The position numbers and the translations under genes were made by a program. Positions 8,607-16,991 of a DNA stretch of 43,465 nt are shown piece after piece. This DNA is from Nitrospinaceae bacterium (GTDB lineage: Bacteria; Nitrospinota; Nitrospinia; Nitrospinales; VA-1). A model generated the notes under the pieces. It did not search any database, was not told the origin of the DNA, and was given only the letters and a program-made list of their open reading frames with translations. The stretch spans positions 1,824,209 to 1,867,673 of the forward strand of contig CP070799.1 of NCBI GenBank assembly GCA_020343535.1, read 5' to 3'. The first letter of the stretch is position 1. Every line of letters starts with the position of its first letter.

Positions 8607-9355
8607 GTCGGACCGGGTTTTTCGCTGAGGGCGCCCGCGCCGAAATTGCGTCCACTGCCGTGGGCGGTGGGCGGGCGTTTCTTTTGCAGGACGGCGATCA
8701 CGTTTGTCATGTGCTCCACCCCCATCCGGTGGTTCAAGGCGGCGAAGGTCTCTTTTGCCTGCGAGAACTGATCGATAGCATTGGCGACCGCGCCGGTTTT
8801 CCAGTAATACTGCCCAAGCGCTTCCAGCACCACCGCTTTGTCGGGATGGGGTGCTTCCTCGCTTACCAGAAGAGCGGCCTCCCGATACCACTTGCCGGCC
8901 GGTTCCATGTCCTCAAGGCCGAGAAACAGGTCGCCCAGGTTTTTCTGCGCCCGCGCTTGGCCCATGATGTTGTGGATTTTCTGGTGGATCTCAGCGGCCA
9001 TCAGGTAGGACGCTTCCGCTTCCCCGGGTTCGTTGGCGAATTTGTACAGGTCGCCCATCGATTCATAAACCCGCGCCATCTTCTCGAACTTATTTTCCGA
9101 CTCATAAATGGCGATTGCTTTGCGGTAGTTTTCCGCGCCTTTTTCAAACTCGCGATAGAAGTAATTTTCAGAGGCCTGCTGCAGGAGCCGCCCGGCCTCG
9201 TCGGCGGCGTCGATGGGCGGCAGGACCGCGTCGGCTTTTTCCGGCGGCGGGCGGGACGGGTTGAGCCAGATGGAAACCCCCGCCAGCGCCACAAGAGCGA
9301 GGATGACGACGTGCCTGGGTTTGAATGAAGGGGACCCTTTGGCCATGGGGCGCAT
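8603..9355 (-). CDS. Membrane-anchored TPR-repeat protein
   Basis: One N-terminal membrane segment (about residues 15-31) is followed by a Pro-rich linker and four to five TPR-like units between residues 50 and 220, for example Y-R-K-A-I-A-I-Y-E-S and A-L-G-Q-Y-Y-W-K-T-G. The bulk of the protein should lie in the periplasm as a protein-interaction scaffold. It follows the GHMP kinase on the same strand (about 75 bases apart) and may share its transcript. No specific partner can be named. ATG 9346 is an alternative start. Confidence 0.75.
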   Translation of the reverse strand: MRPMAKGSPSFKPRHVVILALVALAGVSIWLNPSRPPPEKADAVLPPIDAADEAGRLLQQASENYFYREFEKGAENYRKAIAIYESENKFEKMARVYESMGDLYKFANEPGEAEASYLMAAEIHQKIHNIMGQARAQKNLGDLFLGLEDMEPAGKWYREAALLVSEEAPHPDKAVVLEALGQYYWKTGAVANAIDQFSQAKETFAALNHRMGVEHMTNVIAVLQKKRPPTAHGSGRNFGAGALSEKPGPT

Positions 9356-9429
9356 CGGTTTGGAATCGATGTCTCGATTATACGGCAGGGCGCGGGAAAT
9401 GCGAGAGAAAGGTGTCCGCGCGGGACGGT

Positions 9430-10431
9430 TCAGGAGGGGAGGGGTTCCACCTTGAGTCCGCGCTTGACGAAGCGAATGGGCAACACCCTGCCGCCCAGGG
9501 CGGTTAACGTTTGCCGGACGGCGTCTTTTTTATGCTCCCGCACCCAAAAGGCGATGCAGCCGCCGCCGCCGGCGCCACAGACTTTTCCAGCCAGGGCGCC
9601 TTGGTTTTTTGCCGCGGTCACCATTGCGTCCATGGCGGGGGTGCTGATGCCTGGGGCAAGAGCTTTTCTCGCCCTCCATTCTTCGTTGAGCAGGCCGCCC
9701 AGTTTGCCGAGCGCACCTGAGCCTAGGGCGGAGTGCATCTTTTCAGCAACGCGCCGGATTTTATCCAGGTTGGCGAGAGTCTTTTTATCCCCGTCGATAG
9801 CCTTTTTCATCACTTCCCAGTTGTTGATTCCCGAGTTTCTCGGTTTTCCCGTATAGCACAGCACGAACCGGCGGGAAAGCTGGTCGAGGTCAAAAGGCAA
9901 TCCCCGGCTCTCGACCCCGGCTTGCCCTGGTCGCACGGCGCGCACGCCGCCGTACAAGGCGGGAAAATAATCCTGCCAACCGGCGGGAACGCCGATGACC
10001 TGAGTCTCGATATTTTTAGCGATCTCGAGCAGCGCCGGGCGCGAGTATCGGTTCCCCGTCCAGCGGTTGAGCGCCCCGTGCAGGGCGATGTTGAGAGCCG
10101 AAGAACCGCCGATTCCCGAACCCTGGGGCGCCTGGCAATCGGTGGTCAGCGTCAACCCCCCTTCGGGCTTGTAGAACTTGAGGGTGCGCAGGATGAGCTC
10201 AAGCGGATGCTTCTCGGGCAGGTGGCGAAGCGAGGAGAAGCGGCAGCGGGTTTTCAGGTCTTTAGATTCGATGGCGATCCGCCCGTCGTTTCTTGGTGCG
10301 ATGAGGACGGTGGCATAGAGATCGATAGCGGCATTCAGGGTGGGCGGCTCGCCGAGAAGCAGATAGAGCGGCCAGATGTCGAGAGTGCCTCCCGCAAGAT
10401 CGATGCGGGTGGGGGCGGAGCTTTTAATCAT
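9430..10431 (-). CDS. GHMP-family sugar kinase (HddA-like)
   Basis: 333-residue GHMP kinase. It has the N-terminal A-P-T-R-I-D-L-A-G-G-T-L-D, the ATP loop P-Q-G-S-G-I-G-G-S-S-A-L (about residues 100-112) and the C-terminal C-G-A-G-G-G-G-C-I-A. The wording is closest to the D-glycero-D-manno-heptose 7-phosphate kinase (HddA)/galactokinase-like subset, which feeds ADP- or GDP-heptose synthesis. A heptosyltransferase lies at 2752-3840, which fits but does not prove this. It sits between mlaC and the TPR gene on the minus strand. Substrate uncertain. Confidence 0.82.
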   Translation of the reverse strand: MIKSSAPTRIDLAGGTLDIWPLYLLLGEPPTLNAAIDLYATVLIAPRNDGRIAIESKDLKTRCRFSSLRHLPEKHPLELILRTLKFYKPEGGLTLTTDCQAPQGSGIGGSSALNIALHGALNRWTGNRYSRPALLEIAKNIETQVIGVPAGWQDYFPALYGGVRAVRPGQAGVESRGLPFDLDQLSRRFVLCYTGKPRNSGINNWEVMKKAIDGDKKTLANLDKIRRVAEKMHSALGSGALGKLGGLLNEEWRARKALAPGISTPAMDAMVTAAKNQGALAGKVCGAGGGGCIAFWVREHKKDAVRQTLTALGGRVLPIRFVKRGLKVEPLPS

Positions 10432-10527
10432 AGGAATGAGGGAAGGTGAACGGTCTGCAAGGGGTGAACGGCCCCTCCCGGGGAGGTGAAGGAAAACAAA
10501 CGGCCGCGCTTGTCGATAGCGGGCCGC

Positions 10528-11175
10528 CTACAGGTTCTCGGAAGTGCTCTGCCCGTTGTTAAGTTCCAGCTCGCTGATCTTTTTTGAGAGTTTTTGCACC
10601 AGGACCTGGTAGGAGTCCTTGCGGATGATCTGTGTGAATTGCGAGCGGTAATTGCGCACCATGCTCACCCCCTCGATGACGAAATCGTAAACCATCCACT
10701 CGCCGTTTTCCTTGATGAGCTTGTAGTCCACGTTGACGACGCCGTCCTTGCGGATGATTTCTGTGTTTACCAGGGCGTATTTGCCCTTCACTTGTTCGCC
10801 GGTGTAGGTGATGTTCTCGTCGCTGAAATTTTCGATTTTTCCGGCGTACGAGTTTTCCAGCAGTTTTTTATACAGGTCGATGAACTCTTCCCGTTCCTTT
10901 TCGCTGATATCCTCCCAGGCTTTGGCGAGGGAGCGCATCACCATTTGCCGGTAGTTGAAGCGGTCGCCAATGATCTTTCTTAGGCGGGCGCGGCGAAGGT
11001 CCTTCTTGTCTTTCAGTTTCTCATCCTTGACCACCTCCAGCACCTGATCGATGGTTGATCGGATCTGTTCGGTGACTTCCGACGCGGCCGCGGCGTGCGG
11101 CAGTGCCACCAAGGCGACACCGGCGAAGAGAATGAGGATGACGGTCAAGCTAAGGGAACGGGAGAGCATTTTCAT
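10528..11175 (-). CDS. mlaC: MlaC-family periplasmic phospholipid-binding protein (first copy)
   Basis: Periplasmic carrier of the Mla/Ttg2 system, which moves phospholipids between outer and inner membranes. It has a signal peptide (residues 1-30, ending P-H-A-A-A-A-S), then the Tol_Tol_Ttg2 domain: D-R-F-N-Y-R-Q-M, A-W-E-D-I-S-E-K-E-R-E-E-F, and the late D-Y-K-L-I ... W-M-V-Y-D-F-V-I-E-G-V-S-M-V-R-N-Y-R motif. 215 residues is normal. No MlaD, E or F gene is adjacent. A ribosome site (AAAGGA) precedes the ATG. A second, divergent copy is at 42587-43192. Confidence 0.9.
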   Translation of the reverse strand: MKMLSRSLSLTVILILFAGVALVALPHAAAASEVTEQIRSTIDQVLEVVKDEKLKDKKDLRRARLRKIIGDRFNYRQMVMRSLAKAWEDISEKEREEFIDLYKKLLENSYAGKIENFSDENITYTGEQVKGKYALVNTEIIRKDGVVNVDYKLIKENGEWMVYDFVIEGVSMVRNYRSQFTQIIRKDSYQVLVQKLSKKISELELNNGQSTSENL

Positions 11176-11383
11176 CGATGATCCTTTCCAAATGAATGCG
11201 GTTTAACATTATCAAATAAGCCCCCACCGATCAAGAGTGGCGTCGAGCCCCGCCTGCCGTTTTCAGCCGGGGTTCGCTTTCCCGGCGCTCAGGGTCCTTT
11301 GCTGTCATGTCGAACGGGCGGGGGTTGGGCTTACACGGGCCCCGCGCCGGGGGGCACGTAAGCCCTATAAATACAACAAATTA

Positions 11384-11412
11384 TTGACAAACTCCCACAT
11401 GTTTCCTATAGT
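11384..11412 (+). promoter_or_regulatory. Strong sigma-70-type promoter of the lipoprotein pair
   Basis: TTGACA (11384-11389), a spacer of exactly 17 bases and TATAGT (11407-11412). The expected start of transcription is about 30 bases before the ATG at 11452. This is the best consensus promoter seen in the window. Confidence 0.75.
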
Positions 11413-11451
11413 TAGGGCTTCGCAGGGCTAATAATAAAACCTGATTTTTCA

Positions 11452-12459
11452 ATGGATTATATGAAGTTTTCGGGCGGGGCACATTCGCTTCGATGCACGG
11501 TGGCGGCACTCGCCGTTTGTGTGGTGCTCGGCGGTTGCGGCACGGCCAACGTCCACGTCCAAAACAACTTGAAGCCGGGGAGTCCCTTTCCCAGGTCCGT
11601 GGCGATTCTGCCTTTCTCCACCGCGAAGGACGTTCTGGAAAAGGAAAAGAAGCCGCATGAAATATTGCGCGAGGTGTTTTTCGATTATTTCAGTTATCTG
11701 GGTTACACAGACCTGCCTTTGGAAGAGGTGGACCGGAGGCTCACCGAAGCCGGGATGCCCGTGGAGCGCGACGATCCGAAAAATTACACCCTGTCCCCCG
11801 AGGAACTGGCGAAAATCCTGAAGGTCGACGCAGTGGTTCGCGGTCACATCCTGCGGGCCAATAATTTCACCGGAGGCCTGCATTCCGAAACCCTTATTAA
11901 TGCACGGCTCGAAATGGTCGACCTTAAGACCGGGGCCGTCGTATGGAACGTCGAACACGAGGAGATGGACTATTCTGGCATCGCCACGCCGTCGTTCATC
12001 GACATTGTTAAAAAGCAGGTGGAGAACGCAAAAGTGCAGCACGCGTATCATAAAACCGCGGAGGCGTTTGTCGTGCAAGTGGTGCAACAGATTCCCGATC
12101 CGGCGGGGTTGCGCGAGCAGGAAGTCCGCTTGCCCGAGATCACCGAACTGAGGACCAACCTGCGCCCCGGCCGGGTGCTGAAGTCCGGCGAAAAAGTGCG
12201 GGTGGCGTTTGCCGGGCCGCGGGGCCACAGCGCAACGTTCGACATCGGCAACTGGAAAACCGGTATTCCCATGCTGGAAATCGCTCCGGGGCGTTATTCG
12301 GGGAGCTACGAAATCGCTGAGGGCGACCGGATCGCCGACGCGCTCATTATCGCCAGCTTGAAAGATCCGTCGGGTTTTTCGGGCAAAAAATATTTCAGGG
12401 CGGCGCTGGTCAACATCGACGCCTCGGCCCAGGCCGCCGCTTTACCGGTGACTCCGTGA
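11452..12459 (+). CDS. GNA1162-like lipoprotein
   Basis: 335 residues. The signal has a lipobox L-G-G-C29, so the protein is lipid-anchored. Residues 40-210 resemble the GNA1162/DUF799 lipoprotein family (S-V-A-I-L-P-F, then L-K-V-D-A-V-V-R-G, then L-E-M-V-D-L-K-T-G-A-V-V-W), which is thought to help outer-membrane export or assembly machines. The C-terminal ~110 residues look like a separate beta-rich domain. The next gene starts inside its stop codon (GTGA overlap, 4 bases), so the two are translated together. ATG 11461 is an alternative start. Confidence 0.82.
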   Translation: MDYMKFSGGAHSLRCTVAALAVCVVLGGCGTANVHVQNNLKPGSPFPRSVAILPFSTAKDVLEKEKKPHEILREVFFDYFSYLGYTDLPLEEVDRRLTEAGMPVERDDPKNYTLSPEELAKILKVDAVVRGHILRANNFTGGLHSETLINARLEMVDLKTGAVVWNVEHEEMDYSGIATPSFIDIVKKQVENAKVQHAYHKTAEAFVVQVVQQIPDPAGLREQEVRLPEITELRTNLRPGRVLKSGEKVRVAFAGPRGHSATFDIGNWKTGIPMLEIAPGRYSGSYEIAEGDRIADALIIASLKDPSGFSGKKYFRAALVNIDASAQAAALPVTP

Positions 12460-13637
12460 CGGACACGTACAGCAAAAGAACCCTGCCCAGGGCCGGTATC
12501 TTATTCGTGCTGATGCTCGCCGGTGCGCTGGCCGCCTGCACCAGCGGCCTGGAAACCCGGGTCTCGGGCAATCTCGGTCGGCTCGTGCCCGAGAACACCG
12601 TGGCCATCCTGCCTGTAGAAACCGTGGGCAAGGGGGACGGTGCCTCCGGCCGTCTGCTGCGGAAAAACCTGTACGCCAATCTCATACAGTCGCCGTACCG
12701 GATTCTGGAGCCCTATGTGGTCGATAGCCTGCTCAAGAAGCGGGGGATGACCAACCCGGCCACTTATTCCGCCATCAATCCCATGGAGTTCGGCGAGGTG
12801 CTGGGGGTCGACGCGGTGCTCATTAGCCGGCTCAACCATGTCGAGCGGTCTTACCTCCTTCTGCATTCCTCCATCGAGCTCAGCGTTTCCCTGCAGATGG
12901 TGGACACGCGCACCGGGGAGATTCTCTGGCGGGCGGATCAGACCGAGTCGGATTATCAGGGCATCGGAAAAATCCCCACCGGCATCCTCTCGGCGCTGTT
13001 TTCACCGATCTACTTCGTGACCAATAAATTCAACTTGGGGCGGATGACCTCCAAAGTGGCGGAGGAAATCACTGAAACCGTGAGAAGGCCCGAAATGGCA
13101 AAGCGTGAAAAAAAGTTCAGGCGGCCGCTCATCGCCTCCGCGTCTGTGAAGGACTTGGAGCGGATCAGGAATCGGGCAGGCGGGCAGGTGCGGGACCCGG
13201 AAGTTGCGCTTCTTGAAAACCCGCTTCGCATGTTGACACCGATGAGCCAAAGTGTGGGGCCCGTTCCCCTGGAACCATCCAGGGCGATCGGTGCGGCCCG
13301 CGATCCCGAACCCGCGGCGGTTCCCGGGCCTCCCGAGCCCAAGGCGCCGGAGCCGGCCGAGCACCCCGCCATGCCCGAAAAAGCTTCCGGCGAAGCGGTG
13401 CACTACACCATTCAGGTGGGCGCTTACCGCGACCAGGATTCCGCCGTGAAAATCATCCGTGCTCTGGCGCGCAAGGGGTATCGCGCGGTCATCGTTCCTT
13501 TCACCGCGAAGGACGCCACCCTGTACCGGGTGCATGTCGAGCAGTTTGAGCAAAAGGAGCAAGCGGTGGAACTCGCCGAAAGGCTTCGGCGCCGCGAACA
13601 TATGCAGAATTTTATAACGATCGCACATTCGGGTTGA
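12456..13637 (+). CDS. GNA1162-like lipoprotein with C-terminal SPOR domain
   Basis: 393 residues, GTG start overlapping the stop of the previous gene. The lipobox is L-A-A-C28. Residues 40-215 repeat the GNA1162-like core of its neighbour (T-V-A-I-L-P-V, L-G-V-D-A-V-L-I-S, M-V-D-T-R-T-G-E-I-L-W). A Pro/Glu-rich linker (about 260-312) leads to a SPOR domain (H-Y-T-I-Q-V-G-A-Y ... Y-R-V-H-V-E-Q-F) at about 313-390. SPOR domains bind denuded glycan strands of peptidoglycan, often at the division site. The pair may therefore link an outer-membrane lipoprotein complex to the cell wall (inference). Confidence 0.84.
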   Translation: MTDTYSKRTLPRAGILFVLMLAGALAACTSGLETRVSGNLGRLVPENTVAILPVETVGKGDGASGRLLRKNLYANLIQSPYRILEPYVVDSLLKKRGMTNPATYSAINPMEFGEVLGVDAVLISRLNHVERSYLLLHSSIELSVSLQMVDTRTGEILWRADQTESDYQGIGKIPTGILSALFSPIYFVTNKFNLGRMTSKVAEEITETVRRPEMAKREKKFRRPLIASASVKDLERIRNRAGGQVRDPEVALLENPLRMLTPMSQSVGPVPLEPSRAIGAARDPEPAAVPGPPEPKAPEPAEHPAMPEKASGEAVHYTIQVGAYRDQDSAVKIIRALARKGYRAVIVPFTAKDATLYRVHVEQFEQKEQAVELAERLRRREHMQNFITIAHSG

Positions 13638-13675
13638 GCGTTGCACGGCCTGCAACCACCGCTCCCCCCGAAAAA

Positions 13676-14815
13676 TCATCCCGCCTGTTTTAAATACCGG
13701 TCCAGCACGTCGAAAAAATGGCCGACGTCGTCGAGGTTGTTATAGAAGTGCGGCGAAACACGAACGCGCCCGCCCCTGACCGTCAGGGTCACGCCGTTTT
13801 CATGCATGAAGCGCCCGAGGTCGTCCGCATTGCCTCGGGGAAGGAAGGAGACAATGCCCGAGCGCTCACCGGGCCGGGTGGAGCTTTTTATCGCCAGGTT
13901 TCTTTTTTCCAGCCCGGCGATAATCGCATCACCTAGGGCGAGGATGCGCGCCTCGATCCTGTCCATGCCGATTTCCAGAAACAGGGTAAGTGCCGCGCCG
14001 AAAGCGTGGATGCTGAGGGTGTTGAAAGATCCTTCCTCGAACCGTTTCGCACCGGGCCGCAGGGTGAAGTCGTAGGTCAGAAAATCGGCGGCGTGGACGA
14101 CGCTGTCCCAGCCCACGAGCACCGGGTGGACCTTGTCCAGCACGCGCGAGGAAACGTAGAGTCCGCCCAGACCCTCGACGCTCAGGAGCCATTTATGGCC
14201 GTCGGCGGCGAGAAAGTCGATGTGGTCGCGCTCGACGTCCATGGGCAGCGCGCCCAGGCTCTGGATGGCGTCCACCGCGAACAGGATGCCGCGCTCGCGG
14301 CAGAATGCGCCGATGCGTCCAAGGTCGTTCCTGAAGCCGCTGTGAAACTCCACCGAGCTTATGGAGATGAGGCGGGTGCGCGAATCGACCCGCGCGGCGA
14401 TATCCTCGAACAGCACGCGCCCGTCGCGCGCCGCGACGAACCGCGTCTCGACGCCCTTTCCCGCCAGATTGAGCCAGGGGTAGACGTTGGCGGGGAATTC
14501 GATGTCGGGGATGACCACGTTGTCGCCCGCTTTCCAGTCGAGGCCGCCGGCGATGAAGGAAAGACCCTCCGACGTGTTCTTGACGAAGGCCACCTCCTCG
14601 CTCCTTGCGCCGATGAGGCGGGCGAAGCGTTCACGCACCTGTTCGTTATGCGCCATCCATCCCTCGTAGCCGGCGGTGCCATTTTCGCAGGCGTCATCGG
14701 CGAAGGCGCGGATGGCGCCGCGCACCCTCCCGGGCAGTGGCGCGACGCGGGCGTGGTCGAGAAACGTTCCGCTTCGGGTGACGGGAAACTCGTCCCGAAT
14801 CGTATTCCAGTCCAT
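13676..14815 (-). CDS. Class V aminotransferase / cysteine desulfurase-like PLP enzyme
   Basis: 379 residues, fold type I PLP enzyme. The Schiff-base lysine is K208 in D-G-H-K-W-L-L, with the cofactor aspartate in F-A-V-D-A-I-Q-S-L-G and E-E-G-S-F-N-T-L-S in the C-terminal half. The wording is that of the NifS/CsdA-related class V group, but the mobile-loop cysteine of true desulfurases is not evident: the region E-R-S-G-I-V-S-F-L-P lacks one. The substrate is open. It lies 18 bases after dinB on the same strand and probably rides on the lexA-dinB transcript. Confidence 0.8.
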   Translation of the reverse strand: MDWNTIRDEFPVTRSGTFLDHARVAPLPGRVRGAIRAFADDACENGTAGYEGWMAHNEQVRERFARLIGARSEEVAFVKNTSEGLSFIAGGLDWKAGDNVVIPDIEFPANVYPWLNLAGKGVETRFVAARDGRVLFEDIAARVDSRTRLISISSVEFHSGFRNDLGRIGAFCRERGILFAVDAIQSLGALPMDVERDHIDFLAADGHKWLLSVEGLGGLYVSSRVLDKVHPVLVGWDSVVHAADFLTYDFTLRPGAKRFEEGSFNTLSIHAFGAALTLFLEIGMDRIEARILALGDAIIAGLEKRNLAIKSSTRPGERSGIVSFLPRGNADDLGRFMHENGVTLTVRGGRVRVSPHFYNNLDDVGHFFDVLDRYLKQAG

Positions 14816-14833
14816 GTTGTTGTCCTTTTCAGG

Positions 14834-16033
14834 TTAATCGCGCGGGACGCTCGCCGCGCGGAGGATGGAGCGAAAGCCATACTTGTGGCGAATGCGGTCG
14901 ATGCCCTGGTACAGACGGTCCCATTTTTCCGGCGACGGGTCGGCGAACAGGCTGGCTTGCAGGCTGGGTGAGCGGGTCAGCGAAGAAAGCGCGATGCCGA
15001 TCAGCCGAACGCGGGTCCTTCCCTTGAGCAGGCGGTCGAGGAGGCCGAGGGCGGTGGAGATGACGTCGGCATCCCGCGCGGTCGCCTCGTCGAGGGTGTG
15101 GGACCGGGTGACGGTCCGGAAATCGGAATAACGCAGCTTGAGGGTGACCGAGCGCGCGTAAAGCCCCTGTGCGCGAAGTTTGGCCGTGGCTTTTTCGCTC
15201 AGGTAACTCAGCGTTGCCTTGAGAAACGCGGGATCGATGGAGTCGGTCTCGAAAGTGATTTCGCGGCTGATAGACCGGGCGTCGTCCGCCTGGCCCACCA
15301 CCGGGCTCTGGCAGATTCCGCGCGCCCGAAGGTGGATTTTATCGCCCCATTGGCCATACACCTCCTGCAGCAGCTCCAGAGGCAACTGGGCGAGATGACC
15401 GACGGTGCGGACGCCCAGGCGCCGGAAGCGCTCGCCGCTCTTCGGGCCGATGCCGGGAAGCCGGTCCACCGGCAGCGGAGCAAGGAACCGGCCCTCCATT
15501 CCCGGAGCGATCCACAAGAGGCCGCTCGGTTTCGCCATGGCCGAGGCCACTTTGGCGAGCAGCTTGTTGGAGGCGATGCCCGTCGAGGCGTTGATGCCGA
15601 CCTTCGAGCGGATCTCGTTCAGGATCCTTTCAGCGGTGGGCAGGACGGGGCCGTGAAGCCGGGCGCAGCCGGTTAGGTCGAGATAGGCTTCGTCGAGCGA
15701 CAGGGGCTCAACCTCGGGGGAATATTTTCCCAGCAGCCGGAAGATACGCCGGGAGAATTCGCTGTACACGCCGTGCGAGCCGCGCAGGAAAATGGCGTCC
15801 GGGCAAAGCCGGCGCGCCCGGCCAAGCGGCATCGCCGAATGGACGCCAAAACGACGGGCGGCGTACGAAGCGGCGGCCACCACGCCGCGGCCCGCGGGAT
15901 CGCCGCCCACGATCACCGGCTTGCCTTTGAGGGACGGGTTGAGCGCTTCTTCCACCGAGACGAAGAATGCGTCCATGTCGACGTGGAGGATCTCGCGTGG
16001 GGCGGCCAGGTTTTCCTGTGTCTTAAAGTGCAT
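14834..16033 (-). CDS. dinB: DNA polymerase IV (Y-family)
   Basis: Error-prone translesion polymerase. The catalytic acidic residues are in H-V-D19-M-D-A-F-F and S-L-D-E-A-Y-L-D; the Y-family landmarks A-A-S-Y-A-A-R-R-F-G-V and L-P-G-I-G-P-K-S are clear, followed by the little-finger domain. Q-A-S-L-F near the C-terminus fits the beta-clamp binding motif. 399 residues. It follows lexA by 54 bases on the same strand, the expected SOS arrangement. Confidence 0.95.
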   Translation of the reverse strand: MHFKTQENLAAPREILHVDMDAFFVSVEEALNPSLKGKPVIVGGDPAGRGVVAAASYAARRFGVHSAMPLGRARRLCPDAIFLRGSHGVYSEFSRRIFRLLGKYSPEVEPLSLDEAYLDLTGCARLHGPVLPTAERILNEIRSKVGINASTGIASNKLLAKVASAMAKPSGLLWIAPGMEGRFLAPLPVDRLPGIGPKSGERFRRLGVRTVGHLAQLPLELLQEVYGQWGDKIHLRARGICQSPVVGQADDARSISREITFETDSIDPAFLKATLSYLSEKATAKLRAQGLYARSVTLKLRYSDFRTVTRSHTLDEATARDADVISTALGLLDRLLKGRTRVRLIGIALSSLTRSPSLQASLFADPSPEKWDRLYQGIDRIRHKYGFRSILRAASVPRD

Positions 16034-16087
16034 GCGGCCTCCCGGGCCACCCCGCCGCTCCGCCTGGGGCGGCCATGGATTTTGAGG

Positions 16088-16690
16088 TCATTTGAATTTT
16101 CGCATCACGCCGATCACCACGCCCTGGATGCTGAAGTCGCCGTCCTTGACGATGAGCGGCGCCATGTCGGGGTTCGCCGGCTGCAGGCGCACGTGGCCGT
16201 TCTCCCGGTAAAAGCGTTTCAGGGTGGCCCTGTCCCGGTCGAGCAGGGCTACCACGGTTTCGCCGTTCTCGGCGGCGTCTCTTTTCTCGACGATCACGTA
16301 GTCGCCATCTTGGATGTGGTCCTCGATCATCGAGTTGCCCTTGACGCGGAGCACGAAAACGTCCCTGCCGCCGCCGTCGGGCAGGATGGAGATCGCTTCG
16401 TGGCTTTCCACCGCCTCGATAGGCTTGCCGGCGACGATATAGCCCATGAAGGCATACTCTTTTGAGAGCGCGGACTGAGGTTCCTCGCTCAGTTCGATGG
16501 CCCGGCTCAGGTTGTGCTGCTTGCGGATGAGACCCTTGGCCGCCAGGTGCGTGAGGTGCTTGTGCACGGTGGCGGGCGAACGGAGGTGAAAGCGCCGGCC
16601 GATCTCCATGATGCTGGGGGCGTAGCCTTTGCTTTGGATGTGGTTTTTCAGAAACTGGTAGATTTCCTGCTGGCGTTTCGTCAGGTACAT
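16088..16690 (-). CDS. lexA: SOS repressor LexA
   Basis: 200 residues. The N-terminal winged helix (residues 1-65, with S-P-A-T-V-H-K-H-L as recognition helix) binds SOS operators. The C-terminal S24 peptidase domain has the self-cleavage pair A87-G88, the nucleophile S120 in G-N-S-M-I and the general base K158. ATG 16690 is chosen because the LexA N-terminus begins there and AAAGGA lies at the right distance; the frame runs open further upstream without meaning. It is followed by dinB. No standard SOS box (E. coli, Bacillus or Geobacter form) was found upstream, and the recognition helix differs from those groups, so the operator is probably of another type. Confidence 0.95.
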   Translation of the reverse strand: MYLTKRQQEIYQFLKNHIQSKGYAPSIMEIGRRFHLRSPATVHKHLTHLAAKGLIRKQHNLSRAIELSEEPQSALSKEYAFMGYIVAGKPIEAVESHEAISILPDGGGRDVFVLRVKGNSMIEDHIQDGDYVIVEKRDAAENGETVVALLDRDRATLKRFYRENGHVRLQPANPDMAPLIVKDGDFSIQGVVIGVMRKFK

Positions 16691-16727
16691 GGGCGGGTCC
16701 TTTCCTTTGACCTCCTTCGGTTCGGTA

Positions 16728-16756
16728 AGCATAAGCGAAAATAAAACGAAAATCAA
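16728..16756 (-). promoter_or_regulatory. Probable lexA promoter
   Basis: On the minus strand TTGATT (16756-16751), a 17-base spacer and TATGCT (16733-16728) lie 38 bases before the lexA ATG. The spacer holds A/T-rich direct repeats around TTCG, a possible place for the unassigned LexA operator. Confidence 0.5.
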
Positions 16757-16840
16757 GCGGCACCGAACTCCCGGCCGGAAGGCCGGGGAAGACCCTGGAA
16801 AATTAAGGGGAATGAAAGGCGTCTGGAGAGAAAGGAACCG

Positions 16841-16991
16841 GGCCGCCGCGGCTTTTAAGGAACTCGGCGATGGCCATGTTGCCATGAGCGATGGCGACGA
16901 GGGAGGGGGCGCGGTTTACCACTGGCCGCCGCGGCTTTTAAGGAACTCGGCGATGGCCATGTTGCCATGAGCGATGGCGACGAGGGAGGGG
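16841..16991. repeat. Exact 68-base direct repeat at the ankyrin gene 3' end
   Basis: Bases 16841-16908 and 16924-16991 are identical by eye and separated by 15 bases that contain the ankyrin gene stop codon. The right copy codes for the last ~22 residues of the ankyrin protein; the left copy lies just outside, between that gene and lexA. The 83-base period and lack of differences point to a recent tandem duplication. Confidence 0.95.

Noticed and set aside
13002-13679. 225-codon antisense frame over the SPOR lipoprotein
   Set aside because: Shadow of a GC-rich gene; no motif or ribosome site.
14006-14971. 321-codon plus-strand frame over the aminotransferase gene
   Set aside because: Complement of a clear PLP enzyme; composition typical of shadow frames.
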